Shown: positions 26,998-35,483 of the stretch, piece by piece
How positions within the stretch are numbered: the stretch's first letter is position 1
Layout of the letters: each line of letters begins with the position of its first letter
Made by a program: the position numbers and the translations under genes
Assembly (NCBI RefSeq): GCF_030296755.1
Contig: NZ_AP027741.1
Coordinates: forward strand, 124,001-188,000
DNA length: 64,000 nt
Origin: Methylophaga marina
GTDB lineage: Bacteria; Pseudomonadota; Gammaproteobacteria; Nitrosococcales; Methylophagaceae
Direction of reading: 5' to 3'
Notes under the pieces: model-generated
The model's input: only the letters and a program-made list of their open reading frames with translations
Told to the model about the DNA's origin: nothing
Database searches by the model: none

Positions 26998-27939
26998 CTA
27001 TTCCCATTCCAGTTCGGTAAAAGCAGCGGTGATATTGCGTTTATGATAATCATCAAATAACAACCACTTGCCCTTCTCACTCAGACCGACAGATTCGGTT
27101 GCTTCATTGATAGTGCCCATATCATAAATAATGGCTCTGATTTGCTCTCGAATCGTACTGAAATAATGCGCTTCGTCATCAAAGGCTTGTTGCCACTCAT
27201 CATGTTGAGCAGGTCCATGCCCGGGAATCACTGCATTCAACTTCATAGATTTAAGAGCATCGATCGTGGTTAGCCAACCATTAATACTGCCATCCAGGGC
27301 TGGAATCCGTTTTACAAAGAGTAAGTCGCCGGTCCATAAGGTCTTGGTTTTTTTATCCAGCACCGTCAGATCATTATCTGTGTGTGAGGTGGGATAGCTG
27401 GTCAGAACCAGTTCACGTTCCCCCAAATCAATGGTGATGGGGTCATCCACACTCACTAATTGGGTGGGCTCAATAAACTCTGTGCCTTTAAAGTGAGGCC
27501 CCAGAATGTCACTGAAACGGGTTTCATAAAACGATTTTCGGGCTTCGATTGCAGCTGGCATTTTATCATTGCCAATAAAGGTTGCTTCAGTCTCTTTGAA
27601 TGCTGCATTGCCTAAAAAATGATCCGGATGAGCATGGGTATTGATAACATAACAAATCGGTAAATCACTTTTATCGCGTATCACTTCCAAAAGCGATTTA
27701 CCTTCAAGATAACTCCCACCGGTATCAACTACGGCGATACACTTTTCTCCGATGATAAAACCGGTATTGGCTATTTCACCTTTATTGTCCCGATTGGCAT
27801 CTTCCTGAACACCCTGGTGATAATAAATACCCTCACTCACTTGTTTTACTGGGTATTCTTCCGCATTGGCTTTCAGCATCAACAAGGTGCTGATGACTAT
27901 AGTCACGGTGCTTAACGTGACTTTTGTTTTATTTTTCAT
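26998..27939 (-). CDS. Quinoprotein relay system zinc metallohydrolase (MBL fold)
   Basis: The 313-residue protein has a signal peptide (MKNKTKVTLSTVTIVISTLLMLKANAEE) and a metallo-beta-lactamase fold with THAHPDHFLGN (the HxHxDH zinc motif), SYPTSHTDNDLTV, LWTGDLLFVKR and AVIPGHGP. The pairing with the SoxYZ-like carrier is the known layout of the so-called quinoprotein relay genes in PQQ-using bacteria. It is predicted to be periplasmic. It lies between the DUF4242 gene and the carrier gene on one strand, probably a three-gene operon controlled by the TetR operator at 28264. The substrate is not known. Confidence 0.88.
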   Translation of the reverse strand: MKNKTKVTLSTVTIVISTLLMLKANAEEYPVKQVSEGIYYHQGVQEDANRDNKGEIANTGFIIGEKCIAVVDTGGSYLEGKSLLEVIRDKSDLPICYVINTHAHPDHFLGNAAFKETEATFIGNDKMPAAIEARKSFYETRFSDILGPHFKGTEFIEPTQLVSVDDPITIDLGERELVLTSYPTSHTDNDLTVLDKKTKTLWTGDLLFVKRIPALDGSINGWLTTIDALKSMKLNAVIPGHGPAQHDEWQQAFDDEAHYFSTIREQIRAIIYDMGTINEATESVGLSEKGKWLLFDDYHKRNITAAFTELEWE

Positions 27940-27981
27940 TTCTCTCCCCTTTTCTATGTAGGGTGTGTTTTCTCTCAGTAT

Positions 27982-28245
27982 TTATTTTGGTTTAATCATA
28001 TTTTTGACTTCTGAGATAACGTTGGCAGGAAAACCACCTTGCTCTGCATGACGCAAGATTAAATCCTTACTTTCAGCTTTGTATACACAATAGATTTTAT
28101 TATCTGTCACATAACTTTCTACCCACTCAATTTCCGGCCCCATCTCTCTTAAAATCGAACAGGATTTGTCCGTTATCTGGTCCAGATCATTATTGGTCAA
28201 ATCACCTGCACCTGCAATTTCTCGCTCGATAATATATTTATTCAT
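27982..28245 (-). CDS. DUF4242 (SCO4226-type nickel-binding family) protein
   Basis: The 87-residue protein matches the DUF4242 pattern: YIIEREIAGAGDLTNNDL near the start, MGPEIEWVESYVTDNKIYCVYKAES in the middle and HAEQGGFPANVISEV near the end. Some relatives bind nickel as ferredoxin-like dimers; here the role is unknown. An AGGA Shine-Dalgarno precedes the ATG. The gene is the first of the operon with the MBL hydrolase and SoxYZ-like carrier, and a 17-base operator shared with the TetR gene lies 19 bases upstream. Confidence 0.85.
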   Translation of the reverse strand: MNKYIIEREIAGAGDLTNNDLDQITDKSCSILREMGPEIEWVESYVTDNKIYCVYKAESKDLILRHAEQGGFPANVISEVKNMIKPK

Positions 28246-28263
28246 CTTGTATCCTCACTAAAA

Positions 28264-28280
28264 ATGACCGGTCGTCTTTA
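28264..28280. promoter_or_regulatory. Predicted TetR operator (copy 1) before the DUF4242 operon
   Basis: ATGACCGGTCGTCTTTA here is identical to the copy at 28912-28928 before the TetR gene. It contains the palindrome GACCGGTC. Operators with an ACCGGT-like centre are common for TetR regulators. The identical copy and its promoter-proximal position argue for a real site. Confidence 0.75.
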
Positions 28281-28306
28281 TAACCGGCTAAAAAAATCAA
28301 CGTCAT

Positions 28307-28900
28307 TTAACGTTGAAGAAAATAGTCGTCCAGTAATTGCGATAAACACCGTGATAACGGGGCTGTCGATTTTTCCACTTTCATATGCAGTAACGCACCC
28401 TGCCATTGATCGAACAGCAGCGTGGCCATGTCATCTGCAGGCAGATCATCACGAATAATACCTAATGCCTGACCATCACTGAGCCCCTGACTTATGAGCT
28501 GACAATAATTCGTGATCGCCGCGAGTAATGTCTGTCGACATAACTCACTGGAGGTACTGATTTCCCCCATCATATCGCCCAGTAAACAACCACCGCTAAA
28601 ATCTGAGTGTTCAAGATCAGTTATCAAAGAGTCGAAATACGCTTTTATAGCCTGATGACCATTTAATTCCGGATTATCCAAAAAGCCTTGTAATCTGGAA
28701 ATGAAAGGCGCGATGTAATGCGTAATTGCCTCGGATGTGAAATTTTCTTTACTATCAAAATAACTATAGAACGAACCTTTTGGCACCTTGACTGTGTCGA
28801 GTATCAGTTTGATACCTGTGCCGTGATAACCATGTTTCATTAGTAACTGAATGCCATGGTTAAGAATTTGTTCTTTTTTGATGTGTTTTTGTAATGTCAT
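28307..28900 (-). CDS. TetR/AcrR-family transcriptional repressor
   Basis: With the start at 28900 (MTLQKHIKKEQILNHG) the protein has 197 residues. An ATG at 28936 would place the operator inside the gene and is less likely. The N-terminal helix-turn-helix is clear (GYHGTGIKLILDTVKVPKGSFYSYFDSKENF). The C-terminal part has the SDFSGGCLLGDMMGEIS and LFDQWQGALLHMKVEKS patterns of the TetR group that controls reductase and detoxification genes. The same 17-base operator lies 12 bases before this start and before the DUF4242 operon, so it probably represses itself and the quinoprotein relay genes. The ligand is unknown. Confidence 0.9.
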   Translation of the reverse strand: MTLQKHIKKEQILNHGIQLLMKHGYHGTGIKLILDTVKVPKGSFYSYFDSKENFTSEAITHYIAPFISRLQGFLDNPELNGHQAIKAYFDSLITDLEHSDFSGGCLLGDMMGEISTSSELCRQTLLAAITNYCQLISQGLSDGQALGIIRDDLPADDMATLLFDQWQGALLHMKVEKSTAPLSRCLSQLLDDYFLQR

Positions 28901-28911
28901 GAAGCCATAAT

Positions 28912-28928
28912 ATGACCGGTCGTCTTTA
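28912..28928. promoter_or_regulatory. Predicted TetR operator (copy 2) before the TetR gene
   Basis: The 17 bases ATGACCGGTCGTCTTTA repeat the sequence at 28264-28280 exactly and in the same orientation relative to the genes they precede. This fits autoregulation and supports the TetR start at 28900. Confidence 0.75.
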
Positions 28929-28953
28929 AGTGTCAAACTTTATATTGTTATCC

Positions 28954-29409
28954 CTATGCTTTATCACGACATTCCCTTGCTTGCAGGCGTGCGTAGGCTT
29001 CAGCTTCATGATGAATATCACTGATCAGGCCTCGATGAAGAGCCACTGAGATGGCATCCTGATTATGAAATCGCGCCCCTTGTTTGAAGAGTAAATCTAA
29101 CAATTCACGCGCGGGCATATCGAGATATTTAGATAATTCCTGAGCTTCTTTTGATAGTTTGTCCAATACTTCAGGATGTTGCTGTTGCACATTAAGGGTG
29201 GCGAGATTATCGATGATGGCCAGCTCTCGAATGGTTTCTTCACTTAAGCCATTGTCTTGAACAAACCTGAGACTGGTTAGGCCTGTTAGTTGATGAAATG
29301 TGTTTTGAACAAGATTTAAATCTGCATTCCTGCCCGCTAAGGCGACTTTCAACCATTTCAGACGATGCCGTGCGAGAACAATCATACTTTTTTCAGTTTC
29401 TCTGCTCAT
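28954..29409 (-). CDS. Hypothetical cytosolic protein
   Basis: The 151-residue protein is soluble, mostly helical in appearance, with no signal peptide. It starts MSRETEKSMIVLARHRLKWL and later reads LSKEAQELSKYLDMPARELLDLLFKQGARFHNQD. A GGAG Shine-Dalgarno is present. I do not recognise the family. A perfect 16-base palindrome (AACACAGTACTGTGTT) lies 20 bases upstream and may be its operator. Confidence 0.65.
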   Translation of the reverse strand: MSRETEKSMIVLARHRLKWLKVALAGRNADLNLVQNTFHQLTGLTSLRFVQDNGLSEETIRELAIIDNLATLNVQQQHPEVLDKLSKEAQELSKYLDMPARELLDLLFKQGARFHNQDAISVALHRGLISDIHHEAEAYARLQARECRDKA

Positions 29410-29428
29410 GCTATTCGCTCCGCGTTAA

Positions 29429-29444
29429 AACACAGTACTGTGTT
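29429..29444. promoter_or_regulatory. Perfect 16-base palindrome, candidate operator
   Basis: AACACAGTACTGTGTT reads the same on both strands and lies just ahead of the 151-residue gene (start 29409). No terminator-like T run follows. A dimeric repressor site is the simplest reading; the regulator is unknown. Confidence 0.5.
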
Positions 29445-29659
29445 ATCACAAAACAGTCATTTATGACAAATTGCTTACACATTTGCCATAAGCCATATTG
29501 TTCATTTTGAGATGCAATCAAGAACAGATTTACAAAGAGCACACTAGATGAATATTGTGGCTAAAAAAAACAGAGATAAGGAGATTGCTTCTACCCTATT
29601 CTTTCACCAGCACTGGCGATCAAAACGATTTTATGAGGGCAGCAGCCCTATCTATAAAT

Positions 29660-31351
29660 TTAGCGAGGGTGTGTACGCGTTGACCAATACACCATTTTTT
29701 CCAGCAACAAGTCGAGTTTAATAGGCTTAGCCATATAGTCACTCATTCCCGCTAATAAGCATTTTTCTTCATCACCTTTCATGGCATTCGCTGTTAAGGC
29801 GATGATGGGAATATCCTGATATTGTTCACCCAACTTACCATCTCGGATATGTTGAGTGGTGGTGTAGCCATCCATGACGGGCATCTGGCAATCCATCAGA
29901 ATCATTTTTATTGGCTCATAACTATCGAGCTCCGTTAACAGTTGATTGGCCTGCACGCCATTCTCAGCAGTCGTGAAATGGACATTTAAACGTGTCAGGA
30001 AAAACTCTAAAACCGAGCGGTTAGTTAGGTCATCATCCACAATTAAGACATGTATGTCAGACAGACTGGGTTGGTAGGTTGGTTGTTTATTTGCATCGGT
30101 GTGAGTTTGTTTAGACTCTGATTTGCTGATGCGTTTAAGCTTTATAGTGAAACTAAAGCAAGAACCTTTACCGACCTCACTTTCAACGGTAATACTTCCA
30201 CCCATTAATTCGCATAGTTTTTTTGAAATCACTAAACCTAAACCGGTGCCACCGAAGCTTTTTGATGAGCTGTTATCTAACTGCTCAAAAGGTTCAAATA
30301 AACGGGACTGTTGTGTAGAACTGATGCCGATACCACTATCGATAACATGACATGACAAGGTGATATCGTCATCAGACTGCTCAATGAGACTGGCTTTTAG
30401 CTGAATATGGCCATGCTGAGTGAACTTATCAGCATTGCTAAGCAAGTTTAATAAGATTTGTTCTAGTCGTGTGGCATCACCATCGACGAATAAATCATCA
30501 TTCCAGTCGACAGATAGATGGTAACTTTTATCGGTTTTCTTGCCCCGTAGACGAAAACTTTCAAATACGTCTTCGAATAGTTTGGTCAGGTTAAAGGCAT
30601 CATGACGGATATGAACTTTATTGGCTTCCAGTTTAGAAAAGTCGAGAATGTCATTGATAATATTGAGTAGCAGTCTGGCACTTTTGCTGGCCAAATCCAT
30701 ATGTCGCTGTTGTTCGGTCGTTAATTCACTCCCTTGCAGAATATCCAGCATACCGATCACGCCCGCGATTGGACTACGCAGTTCATGTGTCATATTTGCC
30801 ATAAATGCTGATTTTGCCTGGTTCGCCTGCTGCAGACGTTGGCCTGTTAAACGCATCTCAATTAATGATTCCACCTGATGAGCGAATAGCTGAAGTTGTT
30901 GTTTTTGCTGTTCGCTCAGTGTTCGTGGCTGACGGTCAATAATGCACAGCGTGCCTAATAGATGATGATGTTGATTATGTTTGTATCGGAGCGGAATACC
31001 TGCATAAAAGACAATATGCGGTGGTCCTGTCACTAGAGGGTTATCCTTAAAGCGGTCATCCTCATGTGCATTTTCTACAATAAACGCTTGTTGATGAAAG
31101 ATAGCATGACCACAAAAAGAAATATCTCTGCCGGTTTCGCAAACGTCTAAGCCCTGGATTGACTTGAACCACTGTCGTGATTCGTCAATCAAGGAAATGG
31201 CCACAATAGGCACAGAAAAAATATCCGCGACCAGTTCTGTCAAATTATCAAAAACAGCCTCGGGCTCCGAGTCTAGAATTTCCAGATTGTACAAAGCATT
31301 GAGGCGTTCTTGCTCATCGCTTGGTATTGCAGGTGCTTCCACTATGACCAC
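29660..31351 (-). CDS. GAF-domain hybrid sensor histidine kinase with receiver domain
   Basis: The 563-residue cytosolic protein has a GAF domain (about 15-160) with the conserved opening LYNLEILDSEPEAVFDNLT and DISFCGHAI, a HisKA domain with the phospho-accepting His in MANMTHELRSPIAG (about 189), a HATPase_c domain (NLLSNADKFT, DSGIGIS, FGGTGLGLVISKKL) and a C-terminal receiver (DDDLTNRS, MDCQMPVMDGY with the Asp, ALTANAMKGD, MAKPIK). The free-standing GAF suggests sensing of a small molecule or redox state. The gene is alone; no cognate regulator is next to it. Confidence 0.93.
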   Translation of the reverse strand: MVIVEAPAIPSDEQERLNALYNLEILDSEPEAVFDNLTELVADIFSVPIVAISLIDESRQWFKSIQGLDVCETGRDISFCGHAIFHQQAFIVENAHEDDRFKDNPLVTGPPHIVFYAGIPLRYKHNQHHHLLGTLCIIDRQPRTLSEQQKQQLQLFAHQVESLIEMRLTGQRLQQANQAKSAFMANMTHELRSPIAGVIGMLDILQGSELTTEQQRHMDLASKSARLLLNIINDILDFSKLEANKVHIRHDAFNLTKLFEDVFESFRLRGKKTDKSYHLSVDWNDDLFVDGDATRLEQILLNLLSNADKFTQHGHIQLKASLIEQSDDDITLSCHVIDSGIGISSTQQSRLFEPFEQLDNSSSKSFGGTGLGLVISKKLCELMGGSITVESEVGKGSCFSFTIKLKRISKSESKQTHTDANKQPTYQPSLSDIHVLIVDDDLTNRSVLEFFLTRLNVHFTTAENGVQANQLLTELDSYEPIKMILMDCQMPVMDGYTTTQHIRDGKLGEQYQDIPIIALTANAMKGDEEKCLLAGMSDYMAKPIKLDLLLEKMVYWSTRTHPR

Positions 31352-31549
31352 CCTTCCATGTCTATGTATCTGAAATTTACTATAACAAAATCAAATAAGT
31401 AGAAAAAATCTCTTTGCATCCTTACACATTCCATCCTGATAAAACATAGGATATGGCTGCTCCATGATGATGTGAGAGGTATATCAAGCTTACATCGTTT
31501 TATCGCCAAGAGTTCGTTACTATGGGCGCTTGTCAATCAGGTTGTGAAT

Positions 31550-32959
31550 ATGGATATCGTCTATATATTTTTGTTAATTTTGCTACACGCTGGACCCGCC
31601 GCCTATAGTGTTTTTCACATCTTACTTTACAAACGTGACAGCCGTGCAGCACTGGGCTGGATTATGTCCTGTCTGTTTATTCCTTATGGTGGCCCCATCG
31701 CTTACTTTTTCTTCGGTGTGAATCGGGTAAGAAGCCGCGCTACCAGTATTAAACGACGTTTATTCAAAATTCCTTTTGAGTCTGGTTATGCCAAACGCTC
31801 AATACAGCACATTAATAGTTATGGTCTGGACAGTATTGGAGAGCGTATTACAGGAACCAAACTCACTCCCGGTAATGACGTCAGTATTTTTCATAATGGT
31901 GATGAAGCTTACCCTGCCATGCTTGAGGCGATAAAATCAGCAAAAAAACGTATTCTATTAATCACTTATATTCTTAAAACAGACCATACTGGTAATGAAT
32001 TTATTGATGCCCTGAGTGAAGCCGTCAATCGTGGCATTGAAGTCAAAGTTATCATTGATGGCATTGGTGAGTGGTACTCCTGGAAAAAACCGTCTAAACG
32101 TCTGAAAGCACTCGGTATAGAAGTGGCTAAATTTACGCCGCCCAGGATTCTGCCACCTAATATCTATATCAATATGCGTAATCACCGCAAATTGTTGATT
32201 GTAGATAACACCACAGCCTTTGCCGGAGGCATGAATATCAGTGATGACCATCGACAAATGCCTATGCAGCCGCGCCGTATTACAGATATTCACTTCAGCT
32301 TCAACGGTCCGATAGTAAAAGATTTAATCGGTATTTTTTATGATGACTGGCTCATCGCCAGTCAAAGCAAAATGGACTGCCCATTTCCAGCTGCCGAACC
32401 TCAACCGGACGGCTACCACTGCCGGGTTATTCCAGAAGATCCAGATGAAGCAATGGACGCATTATCGTTAACACTGCAAAGCGTGATTTCTGCAGCGAAA
32501 AACACCGTAGATATCATGACGCCCTACTTTATCCCGAGTCGGGAAATGATTGCCTCACTGCAGTCAGCATCTATGCGTGGAGTGCGCGTGCGGATTGTTT
32601 TACCCGCTAAAAATAATCTTATCTATATCCATTGGGCCAACCGAAACATGTTGACCGAGCTACTGTTATGGAATGTGGAAATATTTTATCAACCAGCCCC
32701 TTTTTGCCATAGCAAATTACTGTGTATTGATGATCATTACGCATTGGTAGGCTCTGCCAATATTGACCCACGAAGCCTCAGGTTGAATTATGAGTTAGGG
32801 GTTGAGATATTCTCGCATACAGTTAATAAAGAACTCACACAGCACTTTGATGAGATTATTGCTAAAAGTGAAGCCATCAGTGATAAGGATCTGGCAAACC
32901 GCAGTGTGCCTGTTAGACTACGTGACTCATTTATGAGCTTGTTATCCCCTTATTTATAA
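31550..32959 (+). CDS. cls: Cardiolipin synthase (phospholipase D superfamily)
   Basis: The start at 31550 (MDIVYIFLLILLH) gives 469 residues. Two N-terminal membrane helices lead into a catalytic part with two HKD motifs: HRKLLIVDNTTAFAGGMN and HSKLLCIDDHYALVGSANID. The ending RDSFMSLLSPYL matches ClsA-type proteins. In this family the enzyme joins two phosphatidylglycerol molecules to cardiolipin at the inner membrane. It is followed 33 bases later by the small RAM protein gene on the same strand. Confidence 0.93.
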   Translation: MDIVYIFLLILLHAGPAAYSVFHILLYKRDSRAALGWIMSCLFIPYGGPIAYFFFGVNRVRSRATSIKRRLFKIPFESGYAKRSIQHINSYGLDSIGERITGTKLTPGNDVSIFHNGDEAYPAMLEAIKSAKKRILLITYILKTDHTGNEFIDALSEAVNRGIEVKVIIDGIGEWYSWKKPSKRLKALGIEVAKFTPPRILPPNIYINMRNHRKLLIVDNTTAFAGGMNISDDHRQMPMQPRRITDIHFSFNGPIVKDLIGIFYDDWLIASQSKMDCPFPAAEPQPDGYHCRVIPEDPDEAMDALSLTLQSVISAAKNTVDIMTPYFIPSREMIASLQSASMRGVRVRIVLPAKNNLIYIHWANRNMLTELLLWNVEIFYQPAPFCHSKLLCIDDHYALVGSANIDPRSLRLNYELGVEIFSHTVNKELTQHFDEIIAKSEAISDKDLANRSVPVRLRDSFMSLLSPYL

Positions 32960-32992
32960 AAGATAGCCTCGTGCAACTGTCCGGAGAACCAA

Positions 32993-33268
32993 ATGATTAC
33001 CTCATTTATTTTGATTCAAACTGAACGTACAAAAATCACTGACGTGGCTGAAACCTTAGCCGATGTTGACGGTATCAGTGAAGTGTATTCTGTGAGCGGC
33101 AATTATGATCTCGTTGCGATTGCCCGCGTCAAAGACAATGATGAACTGGCTAGCCTGGTAACCAGTAAAATTGTGGATATCGAAGCGATTACAAAAACAG
33201 AAACCATGCTGGCATTTCGTGTTTATAGCAAACATGATCTCGACTCGATGTTTTCTATCGGTCTCTGA
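32993..33268 (+). CDS. Stand-alone Lrp/AsnC ligand-binding (RAM) domain protein
   Basis: The 91-residue protein consists only of the RAM fold: SFILIQTERTKITDVAETLADVDGISEVYSVSGNYDLVAIARV and IEAITKTETMLAFRVYSKHDL. There is no DNA-binding helix-turn-helix. Such proteins form oligomers that bind amino acids or modulate full-length Lrp relatives. The GGAG before the start is good. A strong terminator follows. Confidence 0.9.
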   Translation: MITSFILIQTERTKITDVAETLADVDGISEVYSVSGNYDLVAIARVKDNDELASLVTSKIVDIEAITKTETMLAFRVYSKHDLDSMFSIGL

Positions 33269-33269
33269 G

Positions 33270-33650
33270 TCAACACGCCGACATAGAGCCTGTAGCAGCA
33301 GGCTCTTTTTTAGCTTTATTATTTTTCACAATCACCGTACAAGTCATGCCGGCATCCAGCAGTGTCTGCTCGGGAACCTCATCTAAAGCAATACGCACGG
33401 GTATTCGCTGCTCCAGGCGACCCCAGTTGAACGTGGGGTTCACATTAGCCACTAAATCACGGCTTCCCGGGTTATCGCTGTCATAGATGCCTCTTGCAAT
33501 ACTCTCAACATGACCCGTCAGTATTTGGCATTCATCAACTCAATATCGACAGGATCGTTTACTTTTGGCAAAGCCAGCTTTGTCTCTTCAAAGTAGCCAT
33601 ATACCCAGAAAGAATGTTTATCGATCAAGGTCATCATCATCATTACACAC
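33270..33650 (-). pseudogene. Remnant of an AaeA/EmrA-type membrane fusion protein
   Basis: Only the C-terminal part of a HlyD-family efflux subunit remains. The first frame reads LIDKHSFWVYGYFEETKLALPKV and stops; the second frame continues with LTGHVESIARGIYDSDNPGSR and VANVNPTFNWGRLEQRIPVRI, which are typical of AaeA-like aromatic-acid efflux fusion proteins. One base is missing near 33530, at a short run of three A rather than a long homopolymer. The N-terminal two thirds are gone and upstream DNA is non-coding. This is a true relic; no AaeB partner is visible. Confidence 0.8.
33286..33311 (+). terminator. Rho-independent terminator
   Basis: GAGCCTG pairs with CAGGCTC around a six-base loop and is followed by T's. 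It ends the cls-RAM transcription unit and overlaps the 3' end of the AaeA remnant on the other strand. Confidence 0.9.
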
Positions 33651-33935
33651 CTTAAATAACCCTATAATCATAATTAACTTTAACTTTTAAATTATTGTAT
33701 TAAATGGTTTATCTATTTTAGGATTAGACTTCATCTACCAATCATGAACTCAGAATCAGACCCAATCTACTTTGCCTCGGCATAATCGATTAAGCTATCA
33801 CTAGACGGTGCTTCTGTACCGTATCCCCTCTTTTTACTAGGTACTATGTTGTGGATGAGCCCCATTTCTGGCTGGATTTTTTGTATCGACATTTGCCCTT
33901 CAGACTGGCTTACGATGATAAGAATTTCGGTATGT
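33651..33935. other. Non-coding spacer between AaeA remnant and flavodoxin terminator
   Basis: AT-rich DNA without a supported gene. A 61-codon ORF at 33767-33952 on the minus strand overlaps the flavodoxin terminator and shows no domain or Shine-Dalgarno, so it is not called. Confidence 0.5.
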
Positions 33936-33964
33936 AAAAAAATAGGCCCCAAACCTGGGGCCTA
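33936..33964 (-). terminator. Rho-independent terminator after flavodoxin
   Basis: On the minus strand TAGGCCCC pairs with GGGGCCTA around a short loop, followed by seven T. It lies 12 bases past the flavodoxin stop. Confidence 0.93.
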
Positions 33965-33975
33965 CTGGAAAACGA

Positions 33976-34491
33976 TTAGGCAGCTTTTAACAAACTCGAT
34001 TTGAGTTGCTCGCACCATTGTTCAAGTCTACCTTCGGTCAACTCGGGTTGGCAGTCTTCATCCAGAGCCAAACCGACAAAAAACTGCTTATCTGCGGTTA
34101 AGGCTTTTGAGGCATCAAACTCATACCCCTCAACAGGCCAATGCCCGATAACTTTGGCGCCTTTGGCCACCACTTTGTCATGCAACATGCCCATGGCATC
34201 CTGAAACCATTCGGCATAGGCAAATTGATCGCCCATCCCCAAAAACGCCACTGTTTTACTGGAAAAGTCAGTATCATCAATTTCATCCCAGACATCCTGC
34301 CAATCTGCCTGAACCTCGCCGTAATCCCAGGTTGGAATGGCAAAAATGATATGGTCAAAAAACTCCAGCGCCGCCAGCCCGACGTCTTTCACATCAAATA
34401 GCTCAACCTGATCTTCACCAAGAATTTTCGCTATTTTCACGGCTGCATCTGAGGTATTACCAGTGGTTGAACCATAAATAACTGCAATCAT
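33976..34491 (-). CDS. fldA: Flavodoxin
   Basis: The 171-residue protein has the FMN phosphate loop GSTTGNTSDAA, the IPTWDYGEVQADW loop and the GMGDQFAYAEWF region that stack on the flavin, and it is of the long-chain type. It carries electrons in the cytosol in place of ferredoxin. A close match to the Fur box lies 31 bases upstream, so synthesis under low iron is likely. It stands alone and has its own terminator. Confidence 0.95.
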   Translation of the reverse strand: MIAVIYGSTTGNTSDAAVKIAKILGEDQVELFDVKDVGLAALEFFDHIIFAIPTWDYGEVQADWQDVWDEIDDTDFSSKTVAFLGMGDQFAYAEWFQDAMGMLHDKVVAKGAKVIGHWPVEGYEFDASKALTADKQFFVGLALDEDCQPELTEGRLEQWCEQLKSSLLKAA

Positions 34492-34521
34492 TACTCACCT
34501 ACTTGCATTGAATTAACATAT

Positions 34522-34540
34522 GCAAATGATATTCATTATT
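34522..34540 (-). promoter_or_regulatory. Predicted Fur box before flavodoxin
   Basis: GCAAATGATATTCATTATT matches 15 of 19 positions of the classic GATAATGATAATCATTATC consensus. It lies upstream of the flavodoxin start, in the expected promoter region. Confidence 0.75.
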
Positions 34541-34595
34541 ATTTAATAATTCAATAGGCAATCGTCCTGGGAATAAACCAGCGAGTATTGTCCTA

Positions 34596-35378
34596 CTACA
34601 ATTGCGGGCTTCTTGTACCAGCTTGTCGAGCTTCAATGGCTTCTTGTTTTAGCTCACCGACCCATTCCATAGCCGCTTCATAAGCATTGACCCAAGTGGG
34701 TACATCCACCATGGTGGCCGTGATATGGCTAGCGGGCTGTTCATCCATGCTGCCAAACTGAAAGCTCATCCAATTCGCACACTCATCCAGACTTTTCACT
34801 TCCGGGTTACGGAAATCATTGACTTGATAACGACTCCCTTCTTTGTTGAATACCAGCCCCATGATCGTATCTGCATTTAATGTGCGGGGTGGCGTAATTT
34901 GTGTACTGGACGCCCCTAAACAATTGATTTTGCCTTGTGGGAAAATCCAGTCCAGAGGTCCGGCATTATCAAAGGGTTGACCATATTGGTTTATCAAAGA
35001 CTGGCGATAGACAGCCACGCTAAGCGGATCAACATCGTTTTGTCTGACGCGATGAATGGCGACTAAGCGACCCGCTTTAGGTAAGGGGGTGAATACCAGT
35101 TTAAAACTATCTGCCTTGCTCTGACCTTGCTCGGTTTCTTCAATATGGGCTGAAAGGCTATGAATAAAACTGGGGGTTTTATGGTTTTTTGCGCCATCAC
35201 TGTAAGTGTAATATTGCTTTTCTTCTTCTATCGCACTGGCATTCACACCGTAATCCAGTAAAGCACCTTTAGCCTCGTCAATGCTCATGCCAAGCTGCAG
35301 GCCGGCCATATCCACATCATCTGCCAATGCAGAACAGCTAAACAATATAGCTGCAAAATAGGGGATAAACGTTTTCAT
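34596..35378 (-). CDS. Periplasmic protein of unknown function
   Basis: The 260-residue protein has a signal peptide (MKTFIPYFAAILFSCSALA) cut before DDVDMAGLQLGMS. The LGMSIDEAKGALLDYG segment looks like the small repeat found in many periplasmic proteins with a BamE-like fold. Two cysteines occur at NCLGAS and DECANW. No catalytic motif is recognised. It is a single gene, downstream of the cupin gene and upstream of flavodoxin on the same strand, with more than 100 bases on each side. Confidence 0.7.
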   Translation of the reverse strand: MKTFIPYFAAILFSCSALADDVDMAGLQLGMSIDEAKGALLDYGVNASAIEEEKQYYTYSDGAKNHKTPSFIHSLSAHIEETEQGQSKADSFKLVFTPLPKAGRLVAIHRVRQNDVDPLSVAVYRQSLINQYGQPFDNAGPLDWIFPQGKINCLGASSTQITPPRTLNADTIMGLVFNKEGSRYQVNDFRNPEVKSLDECANWMSFQFGSMDEQPASHITATMVDVPTWVNAYEAAMEWVGELKQEAIEARQAGTRSPQL

Positions 35379-35483
35379 ATTCTGTTCCTCAATGGGATGG
35401 ATAAATCTGGGCTGACGATATAAAACAATTTATCGACAATGACAATATCCCTTTTATCATAATCCTCATTGAGGCATAAAACG

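Noticed and set aside
29548-29721. 57-codon ORF on the plus strand (MNIVAKKNRDKEIAST...)
   Set aside because: No ribosome site, and it runs into the 3' end of the histidine kinase gene on the other strand; composition gives no support.
33767-33952. 61-codon ORF on the minus strand near flavodoxin
   Set aside because: It overlaps the flavodoxin terminator, has no Shine-Dalgarno or recognisable domain, and lies in AT-rich spacer DNA.
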